A program made the position numbers and the translations under genes. From the NCBI RefSeq assembly GCF_014068355.1, contig NZ_CP059674.1:124001-188000 (forward strand): a stretch of 64,000 nt of DNA, given 5' to 3'. Below, piece by piece: positions 40,457 to 50,030 of this stretch (position 1 is its first letter; the number at the start of each line of letters is the position of its first letter). Source of the stretch: Mycoplasma tullyi. Lineage in GTDB: Bacteria > Bacillota_I > Bacilli_A > Mycoplasmatales > Mycoplasmoidaceae. The notes under the pieces were generated by a model, which saw only the letters and a list, made by a program, of their open reading frames with translations, searched no databases and had not been told where the DNA came from.

Positions 40457-42274
40457 TTATTTAGTTGGTTCTTGTTCTGATACTTTAACTGGTTCTTTTG
40501 ATTCTTCTTTAGCAGATTTATCAGCTGGTTCTTTAGCTGCTTTTTTATCAGATTCTTTTGGAGATTCTTTTTTAGATTCTTTTCCAGAATCTTTACCAGA
40601 TTGTTTAGCTTTTTTATCTTTAGCAGGTTTTTGTTCAGTTTGTTCAATTGGACCTAAATTAACAGCTGGATCAGTAAGATTAAGTTTTTGGAACAACTTC
40701 TTAGACTTATTAATTTTATGATTGAACAATTGCTCAAAATTATTGATGTTTTCTAATTTTGTTTGTTCAGGGGTGAAGCCCATTTGTTCATAAACTTCTT
40801 TTGATTTAGTTGTTAAGATTGGTTCAAGTAAAACAAAGACAGTTCTAATTGCAGCAACTCCTGCAAATAATACGTTAGCCAATTCTTGAGTCTTACCATT
40901 CTTATAAAGTTCTCAAGGTTTTCTTACTTCAATCACGCTTGAATATTCTTTTGAAATATTAAGGACCAATTTAATTGCTGAACGAATATCGTTTTCTTCA
41001 ACTAGTTTTTCAAATTCAGCTGGTAATTTTTTGACTTCTTCTAAATACTTATCTTCTAATTCATTACCAGGTACATAAGGTAAGATGATTGACTCTTGTC
41101 TAGATTCAATCATCGGAATTAATCTATGAACTAGATTACCTAAATTATTAATTAGATCAGCACTTACAGTTTCTTGGATTAAGCGTTTACCAACTTTGCC
41201 ATCTTCACTTAAACTTAATTCTTTAAGTAAGTAATAACGTAATTGATCAACGCCAAATAGTTCAGCTAACTCAATTGGATCAATGATGTTATCAAGTGAT
41301 TTAGACATCTTATTACCATTTTCATCTAAGATCCAACCATGAGAGATCATTCTTGTTGGTTGTTTGATTCCTAGCATCTTTAAGAAGATTACTCAATAGA
41401 TTCTATGAAATCTAGTAATCTCTTTGGCAATCAAATGAATTCTTTCACTATCATCGTTGTTTCAAAATTCTTGGTACAACTTATCGTCTTCTGTACCAAA
41501 ACCCATTGATGTTAAATAAGAAAATAAAGCGTCTAATCAAACATAGATTCTATGACTCTTATTAAGTGGTGTTTCAATCCCCCAACTAATACTGGTTCTA
41601 CTAATTGATAAATCTTTAAGACCAACATTAACAAAGTTGTTCAACATCTCTTTGTTTCTAGATGTTGGATAAACACTTGGAACATTATCAGTTAATGATT
41701 CTTTAATAAAATCCTCAAACTCTGATAATTTAATGAAATAAGAAGGTTCGTTGATTGCACTGATCTTATGACCAACATTACAGTAAAGTTGGTCATCTGG
41801 ATCTAAGGATAGATCCATATTAGTTTTTTGAATTAGATCAGCTTTTTTTAACACACTTGAACTTGTGTAATTCTCTTCACAATCAACACAGTACAACCCT
41901 TGTCATTGATCTAAGTAAATATATTTCTTAAGATAAAACAAACCAAAGATCTTTTTAACTACTTCTTGGTGGGTTGGTTCAGTGGTTCTGACAAATCTTG
42001 TTAATTCAATATTTAAAAGATTGAATAAATCCTTAAATTTACTTGAGTATTGATCAACCATCTTTTGTGGAGTTAAATTTAAGGATTTAGCTTTGGTTTC
42101 GATCTTTTTACCAAACTCATCAGTGCCTGATAAGAAGAAAACATCATAACCTCTTTGTTTTTTAAATCTAGCTAGAAAATCTCCAAGAATTGTTGTGTAA
42201 GCATGCCCAATGTGGGGGTTACCTGAAGCATAATAAATTGGAGTTGAAATATAACACTTTTTGTTCTTTAACAT
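40457..42274 (-). CDS. metG: Methionyl-tRNA synthetase
   Basis: Class I synthetase, 605 residues over several TGA Trp codons. NPHIGHAYT is the HIGH motif, NKMSKS the second signature. The zinc knuckle has CVDC and a later CNVGH, so one of the four usual Cys is replaced. After the anticodon-binding domain (to about 530) the chain ends in about 75 residues of Lys/Glu/Ser/Ala (KDSGKESKKESPKE and similar), not a standard tRNA-binding EMAP domain. Last gene of the minus-strand group hypothetical-cmk-der-metG. Confidence 0.94.
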
Positions 42275-42327
42275 CGTTTGATTATCCTTATTAATTTTAT
42301 TGAAATAAAATTCGATTTATTTATTAG

Positions 42328-43698
42328 TTATTCAACATCATAACCAGTTTGTTTGAACTTGACATCCTTAGATAGTTTTCTGTTTCTTGCATTCTTGGAT
42401 TTAAAGTATAGAGTGATTGGGACATAAGTTAGCCCAAATGCTTCTCGTATCTTATTTTCTAAATACCTGGCATATGAGAAGTGTAAATAATCAGGGTTGT
42501 TACAGAATAGTACGAATGTTGGAATCTGACCTTGGGCTTGGGTTGAATAGGTGATTGATAACCGGTTACCATTAAAGATCGGGGGTTGGTTGATCATCTG
42601 TGCTTTTTGGACAACATCATTTAATAATGATGTTGAGATCTTAATCTTAAGTTGAGATTGGATTAGTTTGATGGTTTGAAAGATCGTTTCGATTCTTAAG
42701 TTAGCCTTAGCACTAATAAAGATGATTGGCGATCAAGGTAAATATTTGAATTTGGAACGGATTTGTTTTTTGTACAGTTCCATCGTCTTATCATCTTTTT
42801 TAACCAGATCTCATTTGTTTACGACGATGATTGTGGGTAAGTTAGCTTCATAACACAATCCACCGATTACCTCATCTTGTTCAGATAGATCAACAGAACC
42901 GTCAAGCATGAGTAAAATCATTTTTGATCTTGAGATTGCTTGTTGAGTTCTTTGCACTGAGAATTTTTCAATTCTTGTGGCAATCTTACCTTTTCTTCTG
43001 ATTCCAGCTGTATCAATTACTTTATAAAGTTCTTTGTTGTAACTAAAGGTAGCATCAATTGCATCACGAGTTGTTCCTGGAACATCTGAAACCAACACCC
43101 GTTCTTTTTTAAGTAGTTGGTTTAATAAACTTGATTTACCAACATTGGGTTTACCAATGATACAGAATGTTTCTACTAATTCAATATCTTTTTTGTTAGC
43201 AAACTGATCTTTCAGTCTGATGATCTCATCTAGTAGATCACCAATTCCGATTGCGTGTTCAGCTGAGATGATCATTGGTTTACCAAACCCTAAACTAAAA
43301 TAGCTACTTAGATTTAATTCGTTCTTATTTTGATTTTCAATCTTATTAAGAACAAAAAGAATTTTTTTGTTCTTATGTTTCTTTAGTAGTTTTGCAGCAT
43401 AATGATCATCGGCGTTGATACCTTCTTTATATGAACAGACAAATAAGATGATATCAGCTTCATCAATTGCGAATTGAACTTGTTGTTCAATTGCACGTTG
43501 AAAAACGTTACTGTCTGTACTTAATCCACCAGTATCAATGATTTGAAATCTTTTAGTTAATCATTCAACATCACCAAAAATACGATCACGGGTGATCCCT
43601 GGGGTATCATCAACGATCGCTATTCTGTTTTTAATCAAACGATTAAAAAGCGTTGATTTTCCTACGTTTGGTTTACCAACAATTGCAACCTTAAGCAT
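42328..43698 (-). CDS. der: GTPase Der (EngA)
   Basis: 50S assembly GTPase with two GTPase domains in tandem, 456 residues. G1 motifs are GKPNVGKST (8-16) and GKPNVGKSS in the middle; both DxPG/DTAG and NK-x-D sites (LNKIE, VVNKWD) are present, the first NKxD being degenerate (NKIE). A KH-like domain closes the chain. The start overlaps cmk by eight bases. Confidence 0.94.
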
Positions 43699-44365
43699 GA
43701 TTATCTCCTAGTTTTTGTTGGTATAAACCTACGATTTTATCAACTACTTGTTCAATTGATAATGAATCTGAATCAATTACGATTGCATCTTCTACGATCA
43801 TAAGTGGTGCTAATTTACGATTAGTGTCATTATCATCTCGAAGCTTGATTTCATTAGTAAATTGTTCTATAGTAGGTTCGTTTAATTCCAAATTTAATTG
43901 TTTGATTCTTCTAATCGCTCTTTCACGAGCTGATGCTGTTAAAAACACCTTTAAAATCGCATTAGGTAAAACCACACTAGTAACATCTCTACCGTCCATT
44001 ACTACTGGGTTTTTGGCTGCATAATCTTGTTGTAAATTTAAGGCTAATTGTCTAATCTTAGCATCTTGAGCTATATCACTTGCACCTTTTGAGATTACTG
44101 GTTCATTAAGTAAATCCGAGATATTTTGCTTATTAATCACAACCTGATCGCCATTAAAAAGGTGTTCGTAATTCTTAAAATTGCTAACCAATTGATCAAT
44201 TGATCAATCGTTTTGCTTAATCAAATAATAAAAAGTTCGGTACATCTTACCAGTAGATAAATAATCAAAACCAAGACGTTCAGCTACTAGTTTTGCTACG
44301 GTTGATTTACCACTACCAGCTGGTCCATCAATTGCGATCTGTTGATTATTAATTTCTTTGGTCAT
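43691..44365 (-). CDS. cmk: Cytidylate kinase
   Basis: Phosphorylates CMP and dCMP. 224 residues. [16 protein letters not shown] is the P-loop; [12 protein letters not shown] and [24 protein letters not shown] fit the CMP-binding and LID regions. TGA at the codon after QND is Trp. cmk-der order is common in Firmicutes. Confidence 0.93.
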
Positions 44366-44367
44366 GA

Positions 44368-45009
44368 TTATGCAATTTTATATATCCCTATGATGATAAA
44401 TAAAAAAATTATACTGATCGAGATCAAACTGATTAAAGAGATTAACAAAATCTTAAACTGTTTAGCTTTATTACGGTTGACACTAACCTTGATTTTTTCA
44501 ACTGGTTTGAAAAAATCGGGATCATTAATCTTTTCTTTGGCTAATTCAATGATCTTTTTAAGTTTATCTAGATCATTGTGAGAGTTATTAACAAAGTTAC
44601 TAGATAATGTTTTGATATTTTCGAAATTTTCTTCAATCCTATTTATATCAGCTAAGCCAGGATCGTTAAGAATCCAGCTTTTCTTTTCATTATTCGTAGT
44701 TAGATCATTAGAATAATCATTTAAGAACCTAGCTTGATCAATGATGTTAATCAGATCATTTGAATCAAATGAACTAACTAAATCTTTTAGTTCATTGATG
44801 TGTTTTAAATTCGTATCTGAATAATTTACTTTTAAATCAAAAAGTTTGGGTTTATTAGGTTGATAATCGATTAAAATGTTCGAACTAATCTTATCTAGTT
44901 CGTGTTTATATTTAGTAATCGATTCATCTTCTTTATTAAAAATCTTATTTAATTGAGCTTGTTTCTTTTTAGTTTGTCGAACTATCTTATTTTGGGATAA
45001 TCTGCTCAT
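44368..45009 (-). CDS. Tail-anchored membrane protein of unknown function
   Basis: 213 residues: basic N-terminus, a long charged helical and probably coiled-coil middle (about 20-180), and one hydrophobic helix at the very end (about 188-210), so the bulk is cytoplasmic. Two bases before cmk, first gene of the group. Family not recognised. Confidence 0.68.
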   Translation of the reverse strand: MSRLSQNKIVRQTKKKQAQLNKIFNKEDESITKYKHELDKISSNILIDYQPNKPKLFDLKVNYSDTNLKHINELKDLVSSFDSNDLINIIDQARFLNDYSNDLTTNNEKKSWILNDPGLADINRIEENFENIKTLSSNFVNNSHNDLDKLKKIIELAKEKINDPDFFKPVEKIKVSVNRNKAKQFKILLISLISLISISIIFLFIIIGIYKIA

Positions 45010-45099
45010 AATAAAAAAGTGTGTATTTTGCTACACGATGCCATTATTTTAAAATAAAATAATTACGAGAATATTAAATATAAAAGAAAGGATTAAACG

Positions 45100-45651
45100 T
45101 TGAAATTACTTGTATTAACTATTAAAGAATTTCAAGACATTGAATTAGTAAGTTTTGCTTCAATCTTAGTAGCTAGTGAAAAGTTTAGTAAGATTGACTA
45201 TTACTCACCAGAAGGTAAGGATGAAGTTGTGGGACAATTTAATGTGGCTCACATTAAAACAATCAAATCATTTAATGTAAATGATTATGATGTAATCTAT
45301 GTTCCTGGGGGAATGGGTGCAATTCATTTAAGAACTAATCAAAAAGGTCTTGAAGCTGTTGGTGAATTCGTTAAAGCTAACAAGTGAGTGATTGCAATCT
45401 GTGACTCACCAAACGCTTTAAGTGAAAACAAAGTACTAAACCCAGAAGATAAGTACATTTCTTGAAGTGATGGAACTAAGAATCATGAAAACCGTATCAA
45501 GGATTTCAGCGTTCAAATGAATCGTTCTAATAAATTAATTACTGGAAGATGTTCATTAACTACTTTAGAATTAGCATTCTACACACTAGAAGTACTGTTC
45601 TCTAAAGAGTTTAGTGAAGAGTTAAGAGCAAAACTTACAGGTGTTGCTTAA
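45100..45651 (+). CDS. DJ-1/PfpI family protein
   Basis: 183 residues. The nucleophile elbow is AICDSP with Cys101, after VIYVPGGMGAIHL, the usual Glu/Gly strand. Family members are glyoxalase-like, deglycase or redox-protective proteins; the exact role is open. The start is TTG at 45100: no ATG lies near the domain start and AAAGGA is well spaced seven bases upstream. Confidence 0.82.
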
Positions 45652-45681
45652 TAATTAAATTAATTATTTAGAATTTTTTGG

Positions 45682-45687
45682 TATAAT
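45682..45687 (+). promoter_or_regulatory. -10 box of tRNA cluster 2
   Basis: GG-TATAAT 14 bases before tRNA-Cys, similar to the cluster 1 promoter. Confidence 0.6.
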
Positions 45688-45700
45688 TTATAAGGTACTT

Positions 45701-45774
45701 GGTGCCTTAGTCAAGTGGTAAGGCTTGGAGCTGCAACCTCCACATCGTCAGTTCGATTCTGACAGGCACCTCCA
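45701..45774 (+). tRNA. tRNA-Cys (GCA)
   Basis: Acceptor GGTGCCT / AGGCACC, anticodon loop CTGCAAC, discriminator T, CCA encoded. Confidence 0.95.
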
Positions 45775-45775
45775 T

Positions 45776-45828
45776 GTGTGTCCGGGGTGGGAATTAACCT
45801 TTTGGTTCGACTCCAAAAACATACACCA
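45776..45828 (+). ncRNA. tRNA-like minihelix without anticodon arm
   Basis: Starts one base after the tRNA-Cys CCA. GTGTGT pairs with ACATAC (one wobble) as a six-bp acceptor stem, followed by A and CCA. The T-arm is TTTGG / CCAAA with the canonical loop TTCGACT. Between them are only 18 bases, which can form at most a short D-like stem; no anticodon arm exists. It is either a tRNA remnant or a small tRNA-like RNA released with the operon transcript. Confidence 0.5.
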
Positions 45829-45850
45829 ACCTAATAAATTATATCGATCG

Positions 45851-45927
45851 CGGGAAGTAGCTTAGCTTGGTAGAGCACTTGGTTTGGGACCAAGGGGTCG
45901 CAGGTTCAAATCCTGTCTTCCCGACCA
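45851..45927 (+). tRNA. tRNA-Pro (TGG)
   Basis: Acceptor CGGGAAG / CTTCCCG, anticodon loop TTTGGGA, CCA encoded. Confidence 0.95.
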
Positions 45928-45932
45928 GTTAT

Positions 45933-46009
45933 GGCTGGATACCTCAGTTGGTTAGAGGGCTCGGTTCATACCCGAGTTGTCGTGAGTTCGAGTCTCACTC
46001 CAGCCACCA
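45933..46009 (+). tRNA. tRNA-Met (CAT), elongator
   Basis: Acceptor GGCTGGA / TCCAGCC, anticodon arm GGTTCATACCC as in the Bacillus elongator tRNA-Met, CCA encoded. Confidence 0.85.
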
Positions 46010-46013
46010 TGTT

Positions 46014-46089
46014 GGATCTATAGCTCAATGGTTAGAGCCCCCGACTCATAATCGGTTGGTTACAGGTTCGAGTCCTGTTAGATCCACCA
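46014..46089 (+). tRNA. tRNA-Ile2 (CAT, lysidine type)
   Basis: Acceptor GGATCTA / TAGATCC, anticodon loop CTCATAA. The GGA start and overall pattern fit the CAT-anticodon Ile tRNA modified by TilS rather than a second Met tRNA. Confidence 0.75.
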
Positions 46090-46110
46090 GTAATATTTAG
46101 AATTTTTTAG

Positions 46111-46168
46111 TATAGTACTTATGTTTAAGATTATAAATAGCAAGTATTATTGCTAAATAAGTACTATA
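46111..46168. repeat. Long nested inverted repeat before tRNA-Ser
   Basis: TATAGTACTTAT (46111-46122) and ATAAGTACTATA (46157-46168) are perfect 12-base arms, with an inner TAGCAA / TTGCTA stem (46138-46155). The left arm starts with a -10-like TATAGT; the right arm ends five bases before the tRNA. Confidence 0.6.
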
Positions 46169-46173
46169 TATAA

Positions 46174-46264
46174 GGATGCTTACCCAAGTGGCTGAAGGGT
46201 TCGGTCTTGAAAACCGAGAGTGGCTTAACGGTCAGCGGGGGTTCGAATCCCTCAGCATCCGCCA
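46174..46264 (+). tRNA. tRNA-Ser (TGA)
   Basis: Class II tRNA, 91 bases, acceptor GGATGCT / AGCATCC, anticodon loop CTTGAAA, long variable arm, CCA encoded. Confidence 0.94.
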
Positions 46265-46291
46265 TTAATAATTTAATAAACTAACAAATTT

Positions 46292-46322
46292 ACACATTAT
46301 AATCGTATATAATATAATGTGT
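46292..46322 (+). promoter_or_regulatory. Palindromic promoter of tRNA-fMet
   Basis: ACACATTATA / TATAATGTGT arms around ten bases, containing two overlapping TATAAT boxes (46308 and 46313). The tRNA starts at 46330. Confidence 0.5.
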
Positions 46323-46329
46323 AACACAT

Positions 46330-46406
46330 CGCGGGATAGAGCAGCCCGGTAGCTCGTCAGGCTCATAATCTGAAGGTCGTTGGTTCAAATCCAGCTCCCG
46401 CAACCA
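46330..46406 (+). tRNA. Initiator tRNA-fMet (CAT)
   Basis: C1-A72 mismatch (CGCGGGA / TCCCGCA), anticodon loop CTCATAA, CCA encoded; the mismatch marks the initiator, the substrate of Fmt (16035). Confidence 0.94.
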
Positions 46407-46407
46407 T

Positions 46408-46481
46408 GGTTCCTTGGTGTAGTGATAACATACCTCCCTGTCACGGAGGGGTTGCGGGTTTGATTCCCGTAGGAACCGCCA
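46408..46481 (+). tRNA. tRNA-Asp (GTC)
   Basis: Acceptor GGTTCCT / AGGAACC, anticodon loop CTGTCAC, CCA encoded; one base after fMet. Confidence 0.95.
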
Positions 46482-46482
46482 T

Positions 46483-46558
46483 GGTCTTGTAGCTCAGTCG
46501 GTAGAGCAATGGTCTGAAGAACCATGTGTCGGCAGTTCGATTCTGCCCGAGACCACCA
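46483..46558 (+). tRNA. tRNA-Phe (GAA)
   Basis: Acceptor GGTCTTG / CGAGACC, anticodon loop CTGAAGA, CCA encoded. Confidence 0.95.
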
Positions 46559-46580
46559 TTATTATTTTCATTTTCAATTA

Positions 46581-46603
46581 GGTTGTTAAGAGTTTTAACA
46601 ACC
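46581..46603 (+). terminator. Hairpin after tRNA-Phe
   Basis: GGTTGTTAA / TTAACAACC with four- to five-base loop, no T-run; possible processing stem or weak terminator. Confidence 0.4.
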
Positions 46604-46620
46604 CTCACTTCTACAAATAT

Positions 46621-46648
46621 AAAATTACGCAAGTTTGTGCGTAATTTT
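46621..46648 (+). terminator. Terminator after tRNA-Phe
   Basis: AAAATTACGCA / TGCGTAATTTT stem with six-base loop and T-run; ends the Ser/fMet-Asp-Phe transcript. Confidence 0.75.
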
Positions 46649-46674
46649 TATATGATGTTACAATTATATTCGAT

Positions 46675-46751
46675 GTCGGCATAGCTCAACTGGATAGAGC
46701 ATCAGTTTGCGGAACTGAAGGTTACAGGTTCAAGTCCTGTTGTCGACGCCA
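46675..46751 (+). tRNA. tRNA-Arg (GCG)
   Basis: Acceptor GTCGGCA / TGTCGAC with one G-T pair, anticodon stem TCAGT / ACTGA, loop TTGCGGA, so the anticodon is GCG (with A/ICG being usual elsewhere). CCA encoded. Own promoter and terminator. Confidence 0.88.
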
Positions 46752-46772
46752 TTAGTTTCTTTATAGTCTTAT

Positions 46773-46806
46773 AACCCTTACGATGTTTCGTAAGGGTTTT
46801 TTTATT
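46773..46806 (+). terminator. Terminator of tRNA-Arg
   Basis: AACCCTTACGA / TCGTAAGGGTT with loop TGTT and T-run. Confidence 0.88.
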
Positions 46807-46990
46807 GTTTGTGGATGGGAATAAGGTGGTGTTTGTTTTTGTTAGTTATGCAAAATGTTAGTTCTATTTAGAGTTATATTGAGGAGATTTCATGCTACAT
46901 GAAAGAATTAAAAAACGATAATTAATACTATCCAAATAAAAAAATATAGAAGACGATTTATTCTTTAGAAACTAACCCCTATCCTAATAC

Positions 46991-47037
46991 AATAAAAAAA
47001 ACATGAGATTGTTTATCCAATGTCATGTTTTTTTATT
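46991..47037 (-). terminator. Terminator of the minus-strand lipoprotein gene
   Basis: AATAAAAAAACATGA-type arm pairs with TCATGTTTTTTTATT; T-rich on both strands in its own direction, 45 bases after the stop of the gene at 47081. Confidence 0.65.
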
Positions 47038-47080
47038 TATGTCAAATTGAACTTAAGATACTTTTATAAATATATAGTTA

Positions 47081-47905
47081 TTAGTTTCTAGTATAGATAC
47101 CAGCTAAGAATGTTGAAAAACTATCATCAATAGTTAAATCATGATTACTTGGTTTGCTGTTGTCAATAGTAGCTGATTTTAAGCTTAAAGATTGTCTAAC
47201 ACTACTTGCAGTAGTAGGTGTTGCTGCTGGAGTCATAGCACTACTAGAAGCACCAGAACCCATATAGAAGTGAGGAGTTATCTTACCAGTACCATCATTG
47301 CTAAAAGCAATGTTCATTATTTTAGTTGTACCATTTGAACGATTTAATCAACTGCTAGTTTCAGTTGGGTATGTTTTAAGAATGAAATCAACGATAGCTC
47401 GATAATCAACAGCTGATTTATCATTTCTAGCAAAACCACTACCGCTTGTAGCTCTTGAGAATGGGTTTAATTGATCTGAAGGTGCTCTTTGGTTATCAAA
47501 CAGGTCTCAATATAATAAGAAAAGAACTCCTGTAGGGTAATTAGGGTTAGTTCTGTCGTTTTGTCATCTTTGGATCGCTCTTGCATAAGGACCGCTTCAT
47601 TCAACACCACTACTTAAATCACCACCATTGATAAAGTAGTTTTGTTCTGAATCGGTGTTTGTTAATACAGTAAGCACGTAATTTCCGTTATTAATTAAAT
47701 TAGTGCCATAAATAGCAGTTTGAATTGGACTTAACAATTCATCCTTAATCGTAGGATATGATGTTTTATCAGTAACATCAGCAGCTGTAATAACCTTGAA
47801 TAACCCTGGATTAGTAATAACTGTACAACTTGTTAAAGCAAAACTAATACCAAAGCCTAGTGAAGCTAGACCGGTTAGTTTTGAAACAATTTTGCTTTTT
47901 TTCAT
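47081..47905 (-). CDS. Lipoprotein of unknown function
   Basis: 274 residues across several TGA Trp codons. Signal peptide with lipobox (FALTSC, Cys27). The mature part has a WSGPYARAIQRWQND motif near residue 105 and a Ser/Ala/Thr-rich stretch (SGASSSAMTPAATPTT) near residue 220. It is not related to the acidic pair at 338/2839. Divergent from miaA. Function not recognised. Confidence 0.78.
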
Positions 47906-47964
47906 ATATATTTATTTAGTACACAGTCTATATTATATAAAAAGATAATAATAATGTCTTTGGG

Positions 47965-48885
47965 ATGATTTATTCAAAACGATTAATTTTAGTAGTAGGT
48001 CCTACAGGTACTAAAAAATCATATTTAGCAAACATGTTGGCCAAGAAATTGAATGTGCCAATAATTTCTGCTGATGCTTATCAGGTTTATAAAGAGTTGA
48101 ATGCTGGAGTGAATAAACCATCAGAACAAACATTATCAGAGATCGATTACCATTTAGTATCGAATATCTCGATATTTGATGATTGATCGATTGCACACTT
48201 TAATAAGAAAGCTAAAGAAATTTTAGAACATTCCCCTGATTGAACAATCGTATGTGGTGGTAGTCACCTATATATTAATAGTTTGATTAACGATTATCAA
48301 TTAGAAAAAGAAGAGCTAGATGTAGAGCTATTTAATACATTAGATAAGTTAGATAATCTAGAAGTATTTAATCAGTTAAGTGAGTACGATTTAGAAGAAG
48401 CAAATAAGATCGGAAAAAACAATCGAAAAAGATTATTACGGGCTTTATATTTATTCAAAAAATACGGTAAAAAGAATAAAAATGATACTAAAAAGTTTGA
48501 TTACATAGTTGTTAAATGTATGTCAGATAAAGATAAACTTTTTCCTTATTTAAGTAATCGTTTAGATGATATGATTAACGACTTAAATTGAACGAAAGAA
48601 ATTGAGTATTTAGATAAGATAATCTCTAATAAGAAACTAGATAAAGAACTAATTGCAATGAAGGCATTAGGTTATAAAGAAGTATATGACGCCTGAAAGA
48701 ATAACCAACCTATAGATAAAGAAGCGATCAACAAGAAACTAAAAAAACTAGTAAAACATCAATTAACATGAACTAGAAATAAGTTTAACGAAGGTATGAA
48801 AGAATTCAGCTTTAATTTCTTTGAAGATGATGCTAATAAAACTTGTGAGGAAATAATTCAATACGTAAAAAACAACAATGACTAA
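47965..48885 (+). CDS. miaA: tRNA dimethylallyltransferase
   Basis: Adds the isopentenyl group to A37 of tRNAs reading UNN codons. 306 residues. The nucleotide loop reads GPTGTKKS, where the usual Gly before Lys is Lys, unlike GPTA-x-GKT in most MiaA. DAYQVYKELNAGVNKPS, GGSHLYINSLI and MKALGYKEVYDA are the normal motifs. Substrates in this window would be tRNA-Phe, tRNA-Ser and tRNA-Cys. The end overlaps hemW by eight bases. Confidence 0.88.
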
Positions 48886-49924
48886 ACACTTATACATCCA
48901 CCTTCCCCTTTGTCAAAAGATTTGTACATTTTGTGATTTTAAACGTGAACTAATAGATCGTCACAATCCTAAAAAAGTTGTGCAAGATTTAGTTGATGAG
49001 ATCGAAAGAAAACAATTTAATGATGAACAATTTTTAAGCATCTATTTAGGAGGCGGAACGCCTAACGTTTTTGATGACGAATTATTAGATTATTTCTTAT
49101 CAAAAATTAAAAAATACGCGGCAAAAACGTGCGAATTCACTATTGAATGTAATCCAGATTTAGTAACCAAATCACAAGCACAAATCTTAAAGAAAAATTT
49201 AGTGAATCGAGCATCGGTTGGAATTCAGATTGTTAACAATAAAATTTTGAAATACCTTAACAGAACTCATGACATAAATCATTGTTATGAAGCGATCCAA
49301 AATTTATATGATGCAGGCATCACTAACATTAATATCGACTTAATGTATGCATTGCCTCATATGACAAAAGACGACGTTCTAGAGAATGTTAAGTTCATTA
49401 AAAAAACCAAACCTAATCATATCTCTTTTTATGGTTTGGATCTAAAACCTGGAGCTTATTTAACTAAAACACCTTATGAGATTGATTTAGATCAAGAAGC
49501 GATGCAATTAAGGGTAATGAAAGCTGAACTAAATAAGATCAACTACAAGCGTTATGAAGTAGCTAATTGATGCCGATTAAAGAAGTATCAATCAGTCCAC
49601 AATAAAGCATATTGATTAACTAAAGATTATGCAGCGATTGGCTGAGGTGCTCATGGATTTGAAAACAAAGTTGAATACTATTACGATGGCTCAATTCAAC
49701 AATGAGAAATCAAGAAAAACCCATTAACTGATGATCAATTTTATCAACGTGTTTTAATCATGGGTTTAAGACTAAAAGACGGTATTGATATTACTAAGGA
49801 ACCATACAAAACTGCTTATGAAAAATACCAAGACAAATTGAAGTTTGTAACGATCAAAAACAACCATTTAAGAGCAGATAACATCGATCTTTTAAACAAC
49901 TCAATCATCGATATTTTGGAATAA
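48878..49924 (+). CDS. hemW: HemW-like radical SAM protein
   Basis: 348 residues. The radical SAM cluster motif is Cys12-x3-Cys16-x2-Cys19 (CQKICTFC), followed by SIYLGGGTPNVF and IDLMYALPHMT, typical of HemW (formerly called HemN-like). Family members bind heme and act as heme chaperones, not coproporphyrinogen oxidases; with no heme synthesis expected here the role is unclear. Overlaps miaA at its start. Confidence 0.88.
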
Positions 49925-49950
49925 ATATTAGTAATAATACTAATAAAAAG

Positions 49951-49978
49951 AAAGCAAATTTTTGGTGCTTTATTTTCT
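49951..49978 (+). terminator. Terminator of miaA-hemW
   Basis: AAAGCA / TGCTTT stem with nine-base loop and TATTTT tail; a further perfect stem TATTAGTA / TACTAATA lies just upstream (49926-49945). Confidence 0.6.
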
Positions 49979-49979
49979 A

Positions 49980-49985
49980 TATAAT
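49980..49985 (+). promoter_or_regulatory. -10 box of smc
   Basis: TATAAT directly after the miaA-hemW terminator, 46 bases before the smc ATG. Confidence 0.55.
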
Positions 49986-50030
49986 CTTTATACTTACAAA
50001 CTATGTAAGAATTGAAAAAGGTTATATGAT

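Larger units (their letters stand above)
46752..47080. other. Intergenic region between tRNA-Arg and minus-strand lipoprotein
   Basis: Two terminators at its ends; the middle (46807-46990) shows no gene. Confidence 0.6.

Noticed and set aside
46292-46322. Mobile element end or attachment site at the tRNA cluster
   Set aside because: The inverted repeat contains the promoter of tRNA-fMet and no integrase, transposase or direct repeat of a tRNA 3' end is seen in the window.
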